DNA of 64,000 nucleotides from Bugulina stolonifera (GCA_935421135.1 OW285192.1:15725001-15789000); one strand, 5' to 3'; positions 22,301 to 36,300 are shown, numbered from the stretch's first letter. Notes: generated by a model from the sequence alone, not told the origin. A program made the numbers and translations.

Positions 22301-25300
22301 CATGATAATAGGAAGTCATCCTCTCCCAAAGTGAAAGAGGACAACTTCCAATTATCACCACCAGCTGTTGATGGAGGCTTATGAACCATAACCCTGAACA
22401 GCTATTGAGAGTGCAGTGGCTAATAGAAGATGTGTATCTAAAGAGGTGGCTATACAGGGTGTGACTAAAGGTGTATTACTTTACACAGATCTCATACGTT
22501 GAGAGATAAACTACAAGTTTTTTCAATATCATAATGGAATAAATTAAATCCACATTCTTAAACAACATCCCAGGCAGACAAGAAAGTTGGAATGAATGGA
22601 GTGTGTGGCACATTACAGCTGCTGGTTGAAGATGTAATATAAGAAGGTGCAGCTGTTAGTTAACAGTCATAAAACAGACAAATGCCAATTAAATGCTGCC
22701 TGGTTATACGGCATATTGTTATATAATCTGTATTATACGTATGAAACACATTGTTTGCACAGGGATAGGGAATGCAGTTATAAAGGAAGTAGGTATAATT
22801 AATAACCCATAACAAGCTCCTGTTACTGTAACACTTTTCTAAGTACAATTTCCAAGTCAAAGTTTCTCCTCCAACTGACAGCTTGGTTATACTAATGTGG
22901 AACTGACAACTTTGGATTTGGCCACTTACTTTGCTATACCTTGGAACATGCTACTAATAGGATACGATGACAGACCAATAACCCCACATCGATCCAGGTA
23001 TATATTATGTATATACTAACCAGAATTCACCGTCATCTTCAAATGTTAAGCCAATCTTCTTTCTCTCAGACTCACTGATCTTAGACCACTCCGGAGATCT
23101 GAGAAATACCACAACAATGACGATAATAAATGGCCGCCAGACCATACAAGAGAACATACCCGAAATACATTGTATTACCGACGTTCTACGGAATCAATAT
23201 AGAATAACATTAGTCGTGTAATAACAACTAGCCACATAACTAACCCATCTGAGAATCTACCATTCCATTCGTGTTTTCCCCAAGGATTCCGGCACCGGAT
23301 CATATTTATCTTCTCCTGGTTAAATGTGTTAAACAGTCCAGTACCCTGCAGAGCGACTCGTCGCACTTCAGTGATTCCGTAAGCATGGCCTTTTACCAGA
23401 CCAGTCTCTGTTTTAGCTTCCATCTCCGCACTCGATTCTGCCTAAACCACAAATATTATTGGCATTAACTAGGTGTACATTCCAAATATTACAATCAAAA
23501 AACACCTGTACTTGGTAAATGCGTTTATTAACTTGGTAAATACGCATAGTTCACGATCTGCAATTTAGTCACAGCAGAGCAATAAAATGAAAATTACTTC
23601 AAATAATGCAGTCAAGTAGTGTGCAGACAGTGCCAGTTTATTTAATATTTAAACCAACGTCATGTTGAACATTTTGAGATAAACATACTGGAATAGCGGC
23701 TGCCATTAGAGATTTTGCTTGGATTGCCTTTTTTAACACATCATAAATTTTCTCTCTGTTAGCCTCATTGTTCTTGTATTCTTCTGTTTGTAGTTCGATT
23801 GTCTCAGCAACACCACCCGTAAAATCAACCAAGGCTTCTTCAAGACCTCCGCCATCAAGAGCTTCATAGCAACCAAACAACCTGAATGAGTAGCAATGGT
23901 GTCATTGTGTAAGAGGGCTAAGGTAAGAATACAACTCCCTACTTGAGTATCTCAAATTAATTCCTTTCCATACCTACATGACTGTACATGTACAGCAACA
24001 TTCTATACAAAGAGATAGTTGGTTATTCAGCAATTTATGGTAACTAGAGTCTAATTTTATCACATATGTTTGAAATGTCTATAAATTCAAAGTGAACAGA
24101 AAGCATTTTGATATACAGCTTATATATAACTGAAAGTATATTGTGAGCCATTTGAGTACAAAGCTACTGTAAAATCTGCCAAGTTTAGTTCAGTCTTTTC
24201 AATTTAGTTGCTATACAGAGGATTAATTTATGGCATTGCTTCAACAGAAATGCTCAAAGTCAATAGTTTTCTTTAGACGCCCCAACATTTCACTAAGTGG
24301 TCTCAAAGTAGCACAAGTCAAGTCTAGTCTAGAAGGAAGTTAGATAATGACTCCATGCTGAATATGACTTACTTGGCATAAGCTTTCTCAAGTAAAGCAC
24401 TCCAGTACTCATTCTTACTCTGTGATGATATGAATATGAGTTTGCCATTAACTGTAGGCAACTGATCATCTATAACAACATCTATCCAAGCTCCATGTCG
24501 CCAGAATCTAAAGTGAAATATGCCTTGATACTCCTCTGGCTTATCTGGGTTCCACTCTTGTTCTACAGGGTCAGGTATTATCTGCAGAATATGATAATCA
24601 TGGTATTATCTGCAGACTATAATAATTAGGGTCATGTTTATTGGTTGACTAGTAGCTGACATAGTAGAGCAGCCTATGGACTTTCATGTGGGAGATCAGG
24701 GCTAATTCCCGTAAAAGGTCATTGGTGGTGTTTAGAATTCACTTGGCCATGCTGAAAGCAGTACAGCCATGACCCCTTCTCTGCTCCAAGTTAGATCAAA
24801 TGTCAATCTCTTCAAATCCTAGCTTTCTTACCTGAGATTAATAACCTGTAAGTCTAACAGTTGCCATAGCAACAGCTGCCCTAATTATTTGACATTGTAT
24901 TAAGTGGAAGAATTAGATAAACACTGAAAGCTCTACTACATGATGTACTAGTATGCATAATTATATAAGCCTATAATAGTAATAATTACAAAAATCACAA
25001 AAGCTAGCCTCCTCCAACTAAAGGGATGCTGAATTGATAACATTGAATCTGATAGCAACTAATTGGCTCTTCATTATGCAATGCAAATAGCCCTAGCCTG
25101 GTTACCTTAACTACCCAGTTATAATAGACTGGCAGTAGTATACAGCAACTCAATCAGTTTGGGGCCACAAGCTACAAATAATCTACTGATGTAGGGTGGA
25201 TTGTGTGTGTATACAATGTAACTGAACAGATAACAATGAAGAAGGGCATTATGTTGTCATGCAGAAAGGTATGTACAGGTAATTAGTAAGATCTAATAGC

Positions 25301-26338
25301 CAATACAATATACAAATATAATATACATGTATTCAAATATTACTCATGCAGTTGATGAGGCACAAGTATCTGTTGCCTAGACAACAGTTATTAGCAAATG
25401 ATAGCCATAACATACTACAAGTGCTTGTACGTTACAGCAGTATATGTGGTGCACAGCCTATGTAATATACCTGACAAATGGGTCATCATGCCTTCAGTAG
25501 TGTATGCTAAATACAAGGGTGTATATGATATAGTTGGTATAGCTGAAAGATCTACCTGCATGACATTACATTGAATTTTATTCATATAATTATTCCCTGC
25601 ATACAACCATCTCCAAAAAGCAATGTTATGACCTATACTTTTCATACAGGAGTATAGGATAAATAGGAACTGTTAAAATAGAGTCAAAATAAAGAAGCAG
25701 CTATGATGTGCTGAACTTTCTACTAACCTTTTTCCAGAGTGCTTTGTGTATAGCTAGACAGGATGTTGCTGCCACGAACCAGCAGTTACCTAGCTGACCC
25801 TGATGCACATCTCCGCTAGAAGTTCCCTCAACAAACAACCTTGGGTTGTCACTGATCTCCTGTTGAAACAATAAATAAATCAACCAATAACACTTACCTA
25901 TGAAATATAAGTAATACAGTATAGCACTAATTTAATTCTACTGTCAACAAAACGTAAAATATTGTTATTGTCTACCGTGGATATGGCATTCAATAACAGT
26001 TTCACAATTTATTTATTATTTTCATACATGCAGTTAAATTTTTAATGAATGTATGAAGATAGATACAGCGTCCATCAATTTGGTCATGTTTATAAAGTAG
26101 TAGACAGGTTGTAAAATAGCAAATTTATTCCGCTAAAATGGAGGTAGGTAATATTGCTTACACCTGGTCTCTTCCACACAACATTGGCTATATTTTGGGC
26201 ACCTCCTCTAAACAGACTCTTGTAGTTGGCAGGGAACACGGTATCCACAAACAGCTGTCCTGAGCTCTTAGACTGATTCTTAAGCTCACTGTACTTCTGC
26301 CCAGCATATGGTTCTGGCTGATGAAATATACCAGCCAT
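19353..26338 (-). CDS. CAPN5: Calpain-5/TRA-3-type cysteine protease
   Basis: Calcium-dependent cytosolic cysteine protease with catalytic, beta-sandwich and C-terminal C2 domains. Exons on the minus strand: 26338-26162, 25859-25728, 24581-24373, 23881-23689, 23441-23245, 23098-23021, 22175-21995, 21888-21781, 21533-21337, 20972-20842, 20519-20383, 19532-19353. They total 1920 nt, 639 codons plus stop, essentially the length of animal calpain-5. Catalytic Cys is in [11 protein letters not shown] (about residue 85), His in VKGHAYG (about 256), Asn in RNPWG (about 289). The C2 region (exons 10-12) has [11 protein letters not shown] and LNPEWE. There is no EF-hand domain, as in the TRA-3 branch. 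The GTAAGC donor of exon 1 was preferred to GTGTAA because only it keeps the frame into exon 2. The exon 11 donor lies at the edge of a minisatellite built from that junction. Confidence 0.93.
19800..20394. repeat. ~50-bp minisatellite, 12 copies, spanning calpain exon 11 splice donor
   Basis: Twelve units of 49-50 bp starting ATCATATTGA(C/T)ATGCAGG. Two subtypes, with GAGG(G/A)GATTCC and GAGGGCAACTCC, largely alternate. Units of the CTATTTCAAT type, read on the minus strand, contain ATTGAAATAGAG followed by GTGGGT, which is the real 3' end and donor of calpain exon 11 (20383). Reading through into the next unit meets a TAG in frame. Confidence 0.95.
24574..24616 (-). repeat. Tandem duplication of calpain exon 3 acceptor
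   Basis: The 15-bp sequence GGTATTATCTGCAGA occurs at 24574-24588 and again at 24602-24616. On the minus strand each copy reads CTGCAG followed by ATAATACC, that is the real acceptor plus the first eight bases of exon 3. Confidence 0.85.
24651..24852 (+). mobile_element. SINE-1, degraded copy in calpain intron 2
   Basis: Shares TGGACTTTCATGTGGGAG and GGTCATTGGTGGTGTT with the SINE at 42771-43008 and ends with a similar TTACCTGAGATTAATA block. The A and B boxes have mutated. Confidence 0.7.
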
Positions 26339-27958
26339 CTTCCTTTATAAATTAGGGTATACAATATGAATATTCCATAAAACATTATGCAAAATTGCAG
26401 CTGCCTCTAGTTGATGTGGGTCACCAAAGTCTGCGCTGAAAATCAGGGAAATTTTTATTTGTTTACACATATTTTATTTTACATTATGATTATTAAAACA
26501 AACCGTTCAGTAATCCAACCTTTAATTTTAAATCAACATGCTCTACTTACTGTTCTTGCACCAATGACACAAGTTATCTGCATGGGCGCGAGTTTGAGTA
26601 CCACCAATGACCTGGAGGTTTTCATCATGAAACAGGTTTCCCTCTGTGCTATATCAAACTATAACAATATCCAGCTCTAGAAGCCACGGTGGCCCCTCGA
26701 CGAGTGCTGCTATTGGACAGCCATGTTAAAGTTCAACTGCAGTCTTAATACAGCAAAAAGTTCTAAACATCAGATCAAGCAAGCTTTTTTTTCATTTCTG
26801 TAGGCCTAATAAAAATTTAAAAAAAGCACTGACTAAATATAAAATGCAAATTTTAAATTCTTTGAGGCTAATTCCATTGTTTACTTTGAAAAAGCTGGTG
26901 TAAACACAAAGTACATGTTCCAGTAATTGAGGCACATAACTCAGTATAATATATCACGTAACAATACTGATTCAACCATGCGGTGGCTAAGATTTTCAAG
27001 GGGTTTGAGCAAAGATTTCATCATAGACTTTGCTCCAAGAAGCTACCTGAGCTTTCTTTAATATCTTATTGGTATACTGACAGAGTTATATTCAAAAGTC
27101 TATGAACAACTCATAAATCTAAGGCTTTAAAGTTACCCTTATTTGTTGATTTGGAAGAGAGGCTGATGAATAGCCCAAGTCTGGTAATACTGCAGATAGC
27201 AATATTAGTAACAAAGGTACAGGGCGCACCCGTTGAATTTTATTTCGATATTCTAAAAGTTATCTACGCTTGTCTAAGGAACAACATAAGGCTGATCTGA
27301 TTAAAATCTTGCTCTAAAGTACTTTATTAGTCTCCATCTAGTAGCTAGCTAGCAGATCTAGCTCTAGCTATTCACTCCAGAAGAAGTAATGGGATTAAAA
27401 TACCTAGGATTAAAATTCCTAGTTAAGCCAGGATTTTGGGCGGAGCTTACAACTGCGATATAAAATGTAAACAAAGATCTTACCCTCTCATAAAATAAAT
27501 TGGTTTGTTTAAAATACTTTTTTTTTGAAAAAAAATTTAGAATAATAAATAGCACATTTTATTTTATTAATGGAAAAAGTTTCCTGCCTGGTTAGTGTAG
27601 TTAATTTTTAAAGAATTGTGTTTGGTGCCACGGATATTATTATTATTGCTATTAATTAAATAGTAAATAAACCGACGGCTACAGAATATATATCAATGTT
27701 CCATTGCATATTAATATCAGATATGAATAGAATTATAATAATAATAATAATATTAATATTAAATATATTTATAATTATATCTATAATATAAAAAGGATAA
27801 CATCAATAATATGAATACTATATAAATATTAATATAAAAATAATACTTTATTGACTTATTGTTATACAACATGAATATATACGGTAAATTTCAATTTAAT
27901 TTAATAAATATAAAAAATATAATAGTAATTATAAATTAAAATTATATAATTATTATTT
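26339..27958. other. Upstream region of calpain gene; AT-rich
   Basis: No gene found. It holds a SINE-2 piece (26552-26737) and, near 27620-27660, a second SINE-2 tail (GGTGCCACGGATATTATTAT). From about 27700 to 27958 the DNA is almost pure A/T, and the non-autonomous LTR element is inserted at the end of it. Confidence 0.6.
26552..26737 (+). mobile_element. SINE-2 fragment
   Basis: Matches the body of the SINE at 36548-36800: CAATGACACAAGTTATCTGC, ACCAATGACCTGG, TATCAAACTATAA and GGTGGCCCCTCGAC. The A-box half is missing and the B box is mutated to GAGTTTGAGTACC. Confidence 0.75.
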
Positions 27959-29854
27959 TGTGGTAGATTCTAGAAGTGTTTTTGCAAGCTGGTATTGTAA
28001 GGCTAGGGAAGCTGTTGCTTTTTTACCTATATAATAGGAGTTAGCTACATGTAGCTCTAGCTGCATGTAGCTATTTTAGATACTTATATATAAGGGATTT
28101 TTATATACAGTAGAGAAGGAGGAGGAGTAGAGTAAGTAGAGAGAAAGTGGAAGAGAAGTTGAAGTGTTAATAAAGTAAAAGTTAGATCTGCAAGTGTCTA
28201 GACGACCCAGAGAAGGTTTATGGAATGACAGTTGAATGAACAGTAGAATCCATAACAGTGGTGGCAGCAGTGGGATTCCGGTCTAAACACTCTAACTGCT
28301 CAACACTTACAACTCGTATTACACCGACTGACTTGGACAGTCATGCTTAGATGGATAGGGTAGACTATCTTGTAAGAGTCCAGCGTGAGCGTGGTGTTTA
28401 TGCCATAGCCTATCAAGCTGTGTATAGCTCATCAGGATCTACACCTAGGAGTAGTGAGCCAGGAAGCTGGAGGATACTTTCTCTCTAACACTTACAACTC
28501 GTATGGAAAGTCATGCTTAGATGGATAGGGTAGACTATCTTGTAAGAGTCCAGCGTGAGCGTGGTGTTTAAGCCATAGCCTATCAAGCTGTGTATAGCTC
28601 ATCAGGATCTACACCTAGGAGTAGTGAACCAGGAAGCTGGAGGATACTTTCTCTCTAATGACAATTGGATAGAAATTATTGTGTTATGTATTTATTTTAG
28701 TTTTTGTAATTATTTTAATTGTATGAGTACTGTTTGTTGGTGCCTGTTATATCTCGTCGTTCAGATCGTGTATCCAGAATCTGCGGTAGAATGGTATAAT
28801 GCAACCTATAGGAGCCTCTAACCTTCTATTTGTGGAATCAATACTACTAACATTGAAGTGAGCACAGGTGTGATGTTCAGATGGTGTATCCAGTGTCTAC
28901 TGTAGAATGGTGTACTGCAACCTATAGGAGCCTCTAACCTTCTATTTGTGGGACGTATACTACTAACATCGAAGTGAGCACAGGTGTGATGTTCAAACAT
29001 ATTGAGGAGACACGAGAATCACTTGTATCTACTAATGGTGCTAAAGATAAAACAGGACAATGGTATAAAAACGGATATTTCTAACTAAGGAGTACTTGTC
29101 TGTTGCCTACTATATATTGATGTTCAGCTGGCATATCCAAGGTCTACTGTAGCTTAACACGGTTTAATGCAACCTATAGGAGCCTCTAAACCTCTACTTG
29201 GTTGGACTGATACTGCTTGCATTGAAGAGAGCACTGGTGTGACATTCAGATGGTGTATCCAGTGTCTACTGTAGAATGGTATAATGCAACCTATAGGAGC
29301 CTCTAACCTTCTATTTGTGGAACGTATACTACTAACATCGGAGTGAGCACAGGTGTGATGTCCAGAATATTGAGGAGGGAAAGGAATATCTTTGTATCTG
29401 CTACCGCTGATGCTAAAGACCAGACAAGACAATTGTGTAGAAACTAAGTTTTAAAACTAATGGACATATACTAATACTAAAACTTTCTTCTACTTTTCAT
29501 GATCAGGTTATCCATTGTGTTTATCGATGTAGGTGTAGGTAATACCCACACCTCATCTAGGAGGGGAGAATGTGGTAGATTCTAGAAGTGTTTTTGCAAG
29601 CTGGTATTGTAAGGCTAGGGAAGCTGTTGCTTTTTTACCTATATAATAGGAGTTAGCTACATGTAGCTCTAGCTGCATGTAGCTATTTTAGATACTTATA
29701 TATAAGGGATTTTTATATACAGTAGAGAAGGAGGAGGAGTAGAGTAAGTAGAGAGAAAGTGGAAGAGAAGTTGAAGTGTCAATAAAAGTTAGATCTGCAA
29801 GTGTCTAGACAACCCAGAAAAAGGTTTATGGAATGAACAGTAGAAGCCATAACA
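27959..29854 (+). mobile_element. Non-autonomous LTR retrotransposon (TRIM/LARD-like)
   Basis: Two direct LTRs, 27959-28257 and 29571-29854, both starting TGTGGTAGATTCTAGAAG and ending CATAACA, flanked by a 4-bp ATTT duplication (27955-27958 and 29855-29858). A polypurine tract (GGAGGGGAGAA) abuts the 3' LTR, and GTGGTGGCAGCAGTGGGATT follows the 5' LTR where a primer-binding site is expected. The 1.3-kb interior has no gag or pol; it consists of two ~150-bp tandem copies (about 28320-28660) and several ~115-bp units (28770-29400) sharing TGCAACCTATAGGAGCCTCT. One short ORF (28351-28488, 45 codons, starting MDRVDYLVRVQRERG) is broken by a stop in the second copy. It must depend on enzymes from another element. 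The LTRs differ by a 17-bp indel and a few substitutions. Confidence 0.88.
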
Positions 29855-30483
29855 ATTTAATGCCTTATTATTAGTTTAATTAATTATTTATATTTATTAT
29901 AATTATAATAATAATAATAATTATTTATTATTATTATATTTTTAATTTTATCATTGCACTAGTAAGTTCAAGTTGCAATGAATAACCATGCATTATCTCA
30001 TCTGATTATGTAGTGCTCTGCTGATGCATGCATGTACAATATAATAAACCATACAGCAAAATCATAGTGATAACGATATCATTAATAAATGCAAAAATTT
30101 CTTTTGATTCAGCTCGTATGGGAAAAACAGATCCAGTGATCCACTTTGTTATTAAATTTTACCATAGATCCACTAAGGCACAGCTAAGACGTGCGGTACA
30201 TTATCCACCCGCTACAGGCTCTTCAATGCAGAATAATGAGGCTTTAGGTGACCCAAATTAGCTGGTGATCTGCAGCATATATATGTATAATATATAATTT
30301 GCCAGAGCTCCTGTGCTCAGATGTTCAGATCATAGTTAGTGGAAAGATTTCTGCTCAGGTAGTGTTTTTGAAATTTTATAATTTTTATTTACTGCTTTTA
30401 TAAAATTGGAAAACACATTCTGCACTCGAATTTGTTTGTTCGCTGATTCCCCGCAGTTTCTCTTTAATCACTCGGCAACCAAA

Positions 30484-32675
30484 ATGGCCACAACAGGCAA
30501 GTCAATGTTTTAAATTTTGATTCTATTATTTCGTAAGTCACTTTTGTAATAAATAGTGCATGATAGTGTTTTGTAAGGTAGCGTGTGAACTGGTATGAGC
30601 TAATTTTCATCATTGTTGTCCCTACAAGAGCAGTATACAGGTTACTCGATACTTGAACCAGGAAAAACAAATAAATAATTAAATATAATATCAAAAATCA
30701 TAAAAAAATGAATGAAAATAATTTTATATTTTGAAAATTAAAATCAATCATCAAATCCAATGATCATGTTTATATTAATTACGAACCAATAAAAGTTAAA
30801 TCTTTGAGTTGCAATTGAGAAAATTTGGGCAATTCAAGGAGTAATATAATTGTTATTATAAAATAAAAATAATCATAATCATAATGCCAATAAATATATA
30901 GACCTAATCGTTAATGCACTTCTATGGTTGAATATGATTGAATGAATAGGCCTATTTAATTTGTATTAAAATTAATATTATATTTTAATGTTAATATTCC
31001 ACCTTGTTATTATTGATATAGCCTAAATATTCATATTAAAATTTACCTCTGAAGCAATAGTATGCTCTTGAATTTTAACAACCAAGGGGAGCACCTCAGT
31101 GGTAGTGTGTTTAGTCAGTGATTTTGATTGTACAGCATACTCATACTGATACTGCTGTTTTTGAGGAGTATTGTTTTGGACCCATAGCGATGTATTCGTC
31201 AGTTTCTCTCAATTTTCATTGTGTTCATCAATTTTGTTCCTTGTGCACGTGCATATCATGGCTAGTATGCGCAGGAAGCTCTTGTGGTATTTGCGCGTCA
31301 AAGTAGCTATTGAGACAGGTTCAGCCATTGCAGCTGATAGAGTAGTCATGATAGAGCAAGCTCTATCATTCATTATTGCATGTCTACATGATTGACGTGT
31401 AGCGCTACTATTGGAGATTTTGAACAGTGCTTTCTTTGCTAGTATTCGTATATTGTGCTTATTAACTATTGCACTTTTATGACCGTATCTGCTTGGTATA
31501 GGAAGCAGAGCATTTTTATATATCGTTCACTTGTAGGACTCTAATAGGGTGATATCTCTTCTCTATACAGTGCCCCTTATGCTGTTTGCCTAAGTGCATA
31601 ACTACAAATCAACTACCATACCTCATTGCGTGTATATGAGTCATAAATTATACAAACGAGTAGGTAGATAGTGGCAGTTGCGCAAACACCACGGGTTGAG
31701 GGTATCATTAGACATAGGTAGGAAAGAAGTGAAGGCCAACTGTTGCCTGCAGTCCCACCAGTGTGATATTACTTTGATGTAATGTGTATAATTGCAATCT
31801 ACCTATGTTCTATAACCAGACATTTATTTGTGTTTATTCTGGCTGCTCAGACATAGGTAAAGCTAATAATAGCTTCATAAGAATGATCTTTGTAACAATC
31901 ATTATTTCTCTTAGACGCAGCAGCCTCGGAGAATGCTTCAAAGCCAACTACACCAGTAGAGGGAGCAGCTGTTGACCCACAGACAGAGTTAGGCTTAACT
32001 GAGGATGTAAAAGTGAGTTGCCCGTAGTTAGATCTGGTGACAAAGTACAATGCATTTATGTGTATTTCAGACACCACAATATCACAGACAGGCTCCAATA
32101 TAGGCCTACATCTCAGTTAAATGGTAGTCCTACTCTGGGAGTCGACTGTTATTGATAGTAGGCTATTATAAAATATTTGTGTAGCATGTAGTAGGTGCAA
32201 ACCTTGTTCACTGTGGACATTGAAAGTCTATTGTAGTTGTTGGTGTTTTACCTATCCCCATATGTTCTATTTACAGAAAATAGCTCAGAATGAAAGAGAG
32301 CAGGGTGATCAGCCGCAAACAAAGAAACAGAAAGTGGAATTGTCATCCCTACCTACTAGGGCATATCTAGATCAAACTGTTGTACCTATATTATTACAAG
32401 GCATGTCAGTACTTGCAAAAGAAAGGTAGGTGGTTCACTAATATGTTCCTTCAGTTCTCCTGTCCTTTGTTTACTACAGCTGTTCTCTGGTAAAAACATC
32501 CACCTGTTATGCAATGTGTAATGTCATGCAAGTACTTAGGATTGTGTAGCATAATATTTGATTTGAATTGTTGTTGTGACTGAAATGCTAATCTTACTTT
32601 CATTTTAGACCACCTAACCCAGTGGAGTTCCTAGCTGCTTATCTAATGAAAAACAAGGACCAATTTGAACAATGA
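30484..32675 (+). CDS. DPY30: DPY30 homologue, subunit of histone H3K4 methyltransferase complexes
   Basis: Small nuclear protein that dimerises through its helical Dpy-30 domain and docks on ASH2L in COMPASS/MLL complexes. Exons: 30484-30496, 31915-32012, 32277-32425, 32609-32675; 327 nt, 108 codons plus stop. The C-terminal half has the family block ([18 protein letters not shown], then VLAKERPPNP and EFLAAYL), nearly identical to other animals. The N-terminal half is a variable polar linker with a basic KKQK patch. Exon 1 encodes only MATT plus one base, and its intron begins GCAAGT, a GC-AG intron; this is the one join that rests on consensus and frame rather than conservation. It lies divergent from calpain, with the LTR element between, and convergent with PGM2. 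Confidence 0.92.
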
Positions 32676-33393
32676 GAGTCGGACTGTTTTATATTCTTAT
32701 GCAACTGATTCTGTTTATTATTAGTAACTTTTGGAATATATTTACAACTGTAACTGAATTTATGGCATCTATTTGTTCATTTCTGTTATAAAATGTGCAT
32801 TGACAATATTAATGTATCTAACATTGGTACTGGTTATGGGAGGATGTTGGACCAGGAAGTGCACCATATTTGTCCTGCTTGTAAGACTGTTTAAGGATAT
32901 ATGATCTCTACTAGTACAACTGACAACTACTACTACTGATATTCACTTCATGATTCTACTGTACAATAGTAATGTTCTGCTTCGTAATATGTTCTTTCAA
33001 ATATATACTATACACTATTACTAGAAACAAGGATTTATATCTTCCCAATATAAGCAATATAAACCATGAGTAGTTATGCATCCAAATGTATGTTTAACAA
33101 ATGGGACAAGGAAAGGCACCATAAGATTTATTCATATTTTTGAGCATACATGCAGTATATTAATATATTGTACAAAATACATAGTACATGCATTATAATC
33201 TTGACAGAGGGTGTAAGGTCAGAAAAATAATATAGAATTGTAAAGATTAGTTTGGCAGTTCATTCCAATACTTTATTTTGTTGATTAACAGCTGATTATA
33301 GTGGAGGGGCCGAAATCACAGTCCTGGTTGGAATAGGGAATCGATTGTTATGAAAGGGTTGGTACTTCACATAGTTACAGACCTGTAGCATAT
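32676..33393. other. Convergent spacer DPY30/PGM2
   Basis: 718 bp that should contain the 3' untranslated regions of both genes. No other gene or repeat was recognised. Confidence 0.6.
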
Positions 33394-36300
33394 CTATTCT
33401 GCCCTTGGTATCAAACCATTCACCTCCGGCTGGAAGAGGTCGTCAATTACAGCTCTCATCAGATTGTCCAATGAGCTCTTCAACTCCTCCTTAGACATAC
33501 TGTAAAAATAAATCATTCGATAAAAAGCCCCCAATGTTATACTGTATAAATTAGGCCTCTTGTAAGCATGGTATACCCATATATTATATAGAGTGGGAAT
33601 AATCTCATTAATGCTGGACTTTTGGTCTGCATTGAATAAATGTGGAGTGGTCTTCTGTTGCTGCACATCTTTCCTTTCATTATTGGAGAGACCTCAGCGT
33701 CATTTAACTTGTAATTGTGTAAGATATATATCTGTAGAGGAACGCATCTCCTATGTTTTAATAATGTGTGTCCCAGATAGAAAAAAATTATTGCATGACA
33801 ACTTTGTGTTATATTAGCTTATGAGTAGGCACCATGTTTCTACTTCACACAGTCTGTAATAACCATTAATATACTGTGTATACGAACCTTGAACCTGTGC
33901 CTCGTATTTCAGAGTAGTATTTTATTTTGGGTTCAGTACCGCTAGTGCGTAGGGTAACTGTTGCCTTGTTACAGAATTGGAAGGTTATCATCTGACTGGA
34001 GCTGCTGACTGGTAACACCTAAAGATAGACCTCACAGTATCACATTCAACTCCTAACCAACACAATAATACACCATCAGATTAATGGCAAACGTGGCCTT
34101 TGTAAAGAATACCAAAATACAGCTACACAAAATGAATTTACATGTGCATTCTTTTAGCTGAAAAATGCTTGGAGCTACATGCCCGAAATAACAAAGACAT
34201 ACAATGTCATTATCCACATACTTGAGCTTTGGGACCTCAAGCTAGAAGTTAGAGTGCTAAGTAATAATAATATGAGGGCAGGACAGTATCTTCCAAACAA
34301 GGAGAATAACTCCCAAAGAAGCTACAAGTCGAACTACAGAAATATAATAACACAGAGGAAAGCAATTCCAAAACTACGAGTAGTTTGAAATGCCTGCAGA
34401 ATATAGTTGGTCATCATAAAATATATAACAGTTTGCTTTCAGTGTATATGCTTATAAAAACTCTTACTGCTTGATTGTCGGGTTGTTCATTGTCATAGCC
34501 TGTAGTCAGATCTCTCACATATTTGACCTTTACCCCACCGATCTCCTCTGAATACTGCCATAACATAACAACAATCAGATCATATACATAGTGACCTATT
34601 TATGACAATATTGATGGTATATTATAAGCAGGCCATCTCAATAGATAGTATTGGAAAGCAACAGCACAATACAATCAACTACAAAAAGATGCCGAAGTAA
34701 ACAAATGCGTTACGGTTACTGCTCATGGTGATGAAGTTGCAAATAGGCTGAATAATCTACACAGATTGATAAAACTTGGTTCGTATTTTACAAGTACATG
34801 TGTTTGTGGTCTTTGGCTCACAAAATATATAAAATAATAATTATAGTCACAAACTAAACAGAAGATCATTAGTAGAAACTTTTGAGCTCTGTGAACATGT
34901 CTACTTACTGTATTCTCAGCTCCAGACATTGTCCTAATTCTTGTGAAGATGGATTTGATCTTCTCCTTGTCATGGCAGATGAAATATGAGTTATTGGTTA
35001 TATGGTGACCATACCTGTAGAAATATTGTATGATTGCATTCATATACAAACTGTACAGAGTTCATGAATCACAATTATTATACGTATATGCATACTATCA
35101 ATCAGGAACTTTAATTTTGGAGCTAACTGTCACAAATAAATTACATTTCAAGATCAAAATGACAGCAGTTTATCACAGCAACCACAATCCTAAAATCTAA
35201 TGTATAATGTATAATAATATTTCAAGGTCATTCCTATAAACCTAATATACATGTATATGTTTTGAAATAGTCCTTCAAATTTTACTGAACAACACTTTGC
35301 CTAAAACTATTCTTACCAAGATATATTGGTAACAGCCTCTATGAATATTTTCAAATTAAGAACACCCTGAGACTATGCTCTCCCTTTAAACGTTACTTAC
35401 TTTTTATACACAGCTTCAAGTTGCTCGTGAAGTTGTTTTCCCTCCCTATTCAAATAAGCTGCTAACTCGTACAACACTCCAAGCGATGAGACCCCATCTT
35501 TGTCATATGTTATATTACCAACCATAAACCCTGAACAATATAATTATAATCAATTACAGCAACAAATGAATATGAGTTGATACCAAATGGTCAACACTAC
35601 ACAATCAAAGCAAAGATCAACTAACTAGAGTGATTTGATTAGTCATTGGTGCTCCAGCCTATCTGCACTCACTAGACCAAACTCACAGGAGGTATTATAG
35701 ATGTCTACTAAATCGTTTCATCATAAGAAGGGCTTTCACAAGCTATTATAGAGTTTCTGAATTATCACTAGAACATTGCTCAGAGAGATTGTTTTATTAG
35801 TTGGTAACAGAATGAACCTTATTAACAGGGTTCCTGATATGCAATGCGTGATAATAATGGAATCCATTAACTCACCTATTGCTTCTTCAAATGCAAACAG
35901 AACTGTTTTATCCTGCTTCTCCAGGTCACGAGTTTTATTAGCTATCCACTTAAAACCAGTTAGAGTTTCCTAGATGAAGATATTCATGTGTATATAATAT
36001 ATTACATTACCTTATAACATACCATATAACAACATGGTAATTTAATACATGTGCATAATATAATATATTACATTACTTTATAATATACCCTATAACAATA
36101 CAGTAATGTAATTAAGATCACAGAATGCATGATATACATGCATTTGAAATCAAATGACAGAACCATCGTGTTGTAATAATACAACCCTATGTATACCAAA
36201 CATATGATTAAGTAACATGCAGTAAACTGTATGCTGACTGCTGTACATACCACAAAGTTGAAGCCTTCTACCTCTGCAATGCTAAGCAGAACCTTTGATG

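Noticed and set aside
26157..26164. GTGTAA as donor of calpain exon 1
   Set aside because: It leaves a phase that gives a stop in exon 2. The adjacent GTAAGC keeps the frame and matches the consensus better.
31171..31395. Open frame in DPY30 intron 1 with many basic residues
   Set aside because: No recognisable domain, no splice support and AT-rich surroundings. It is treated as chance.
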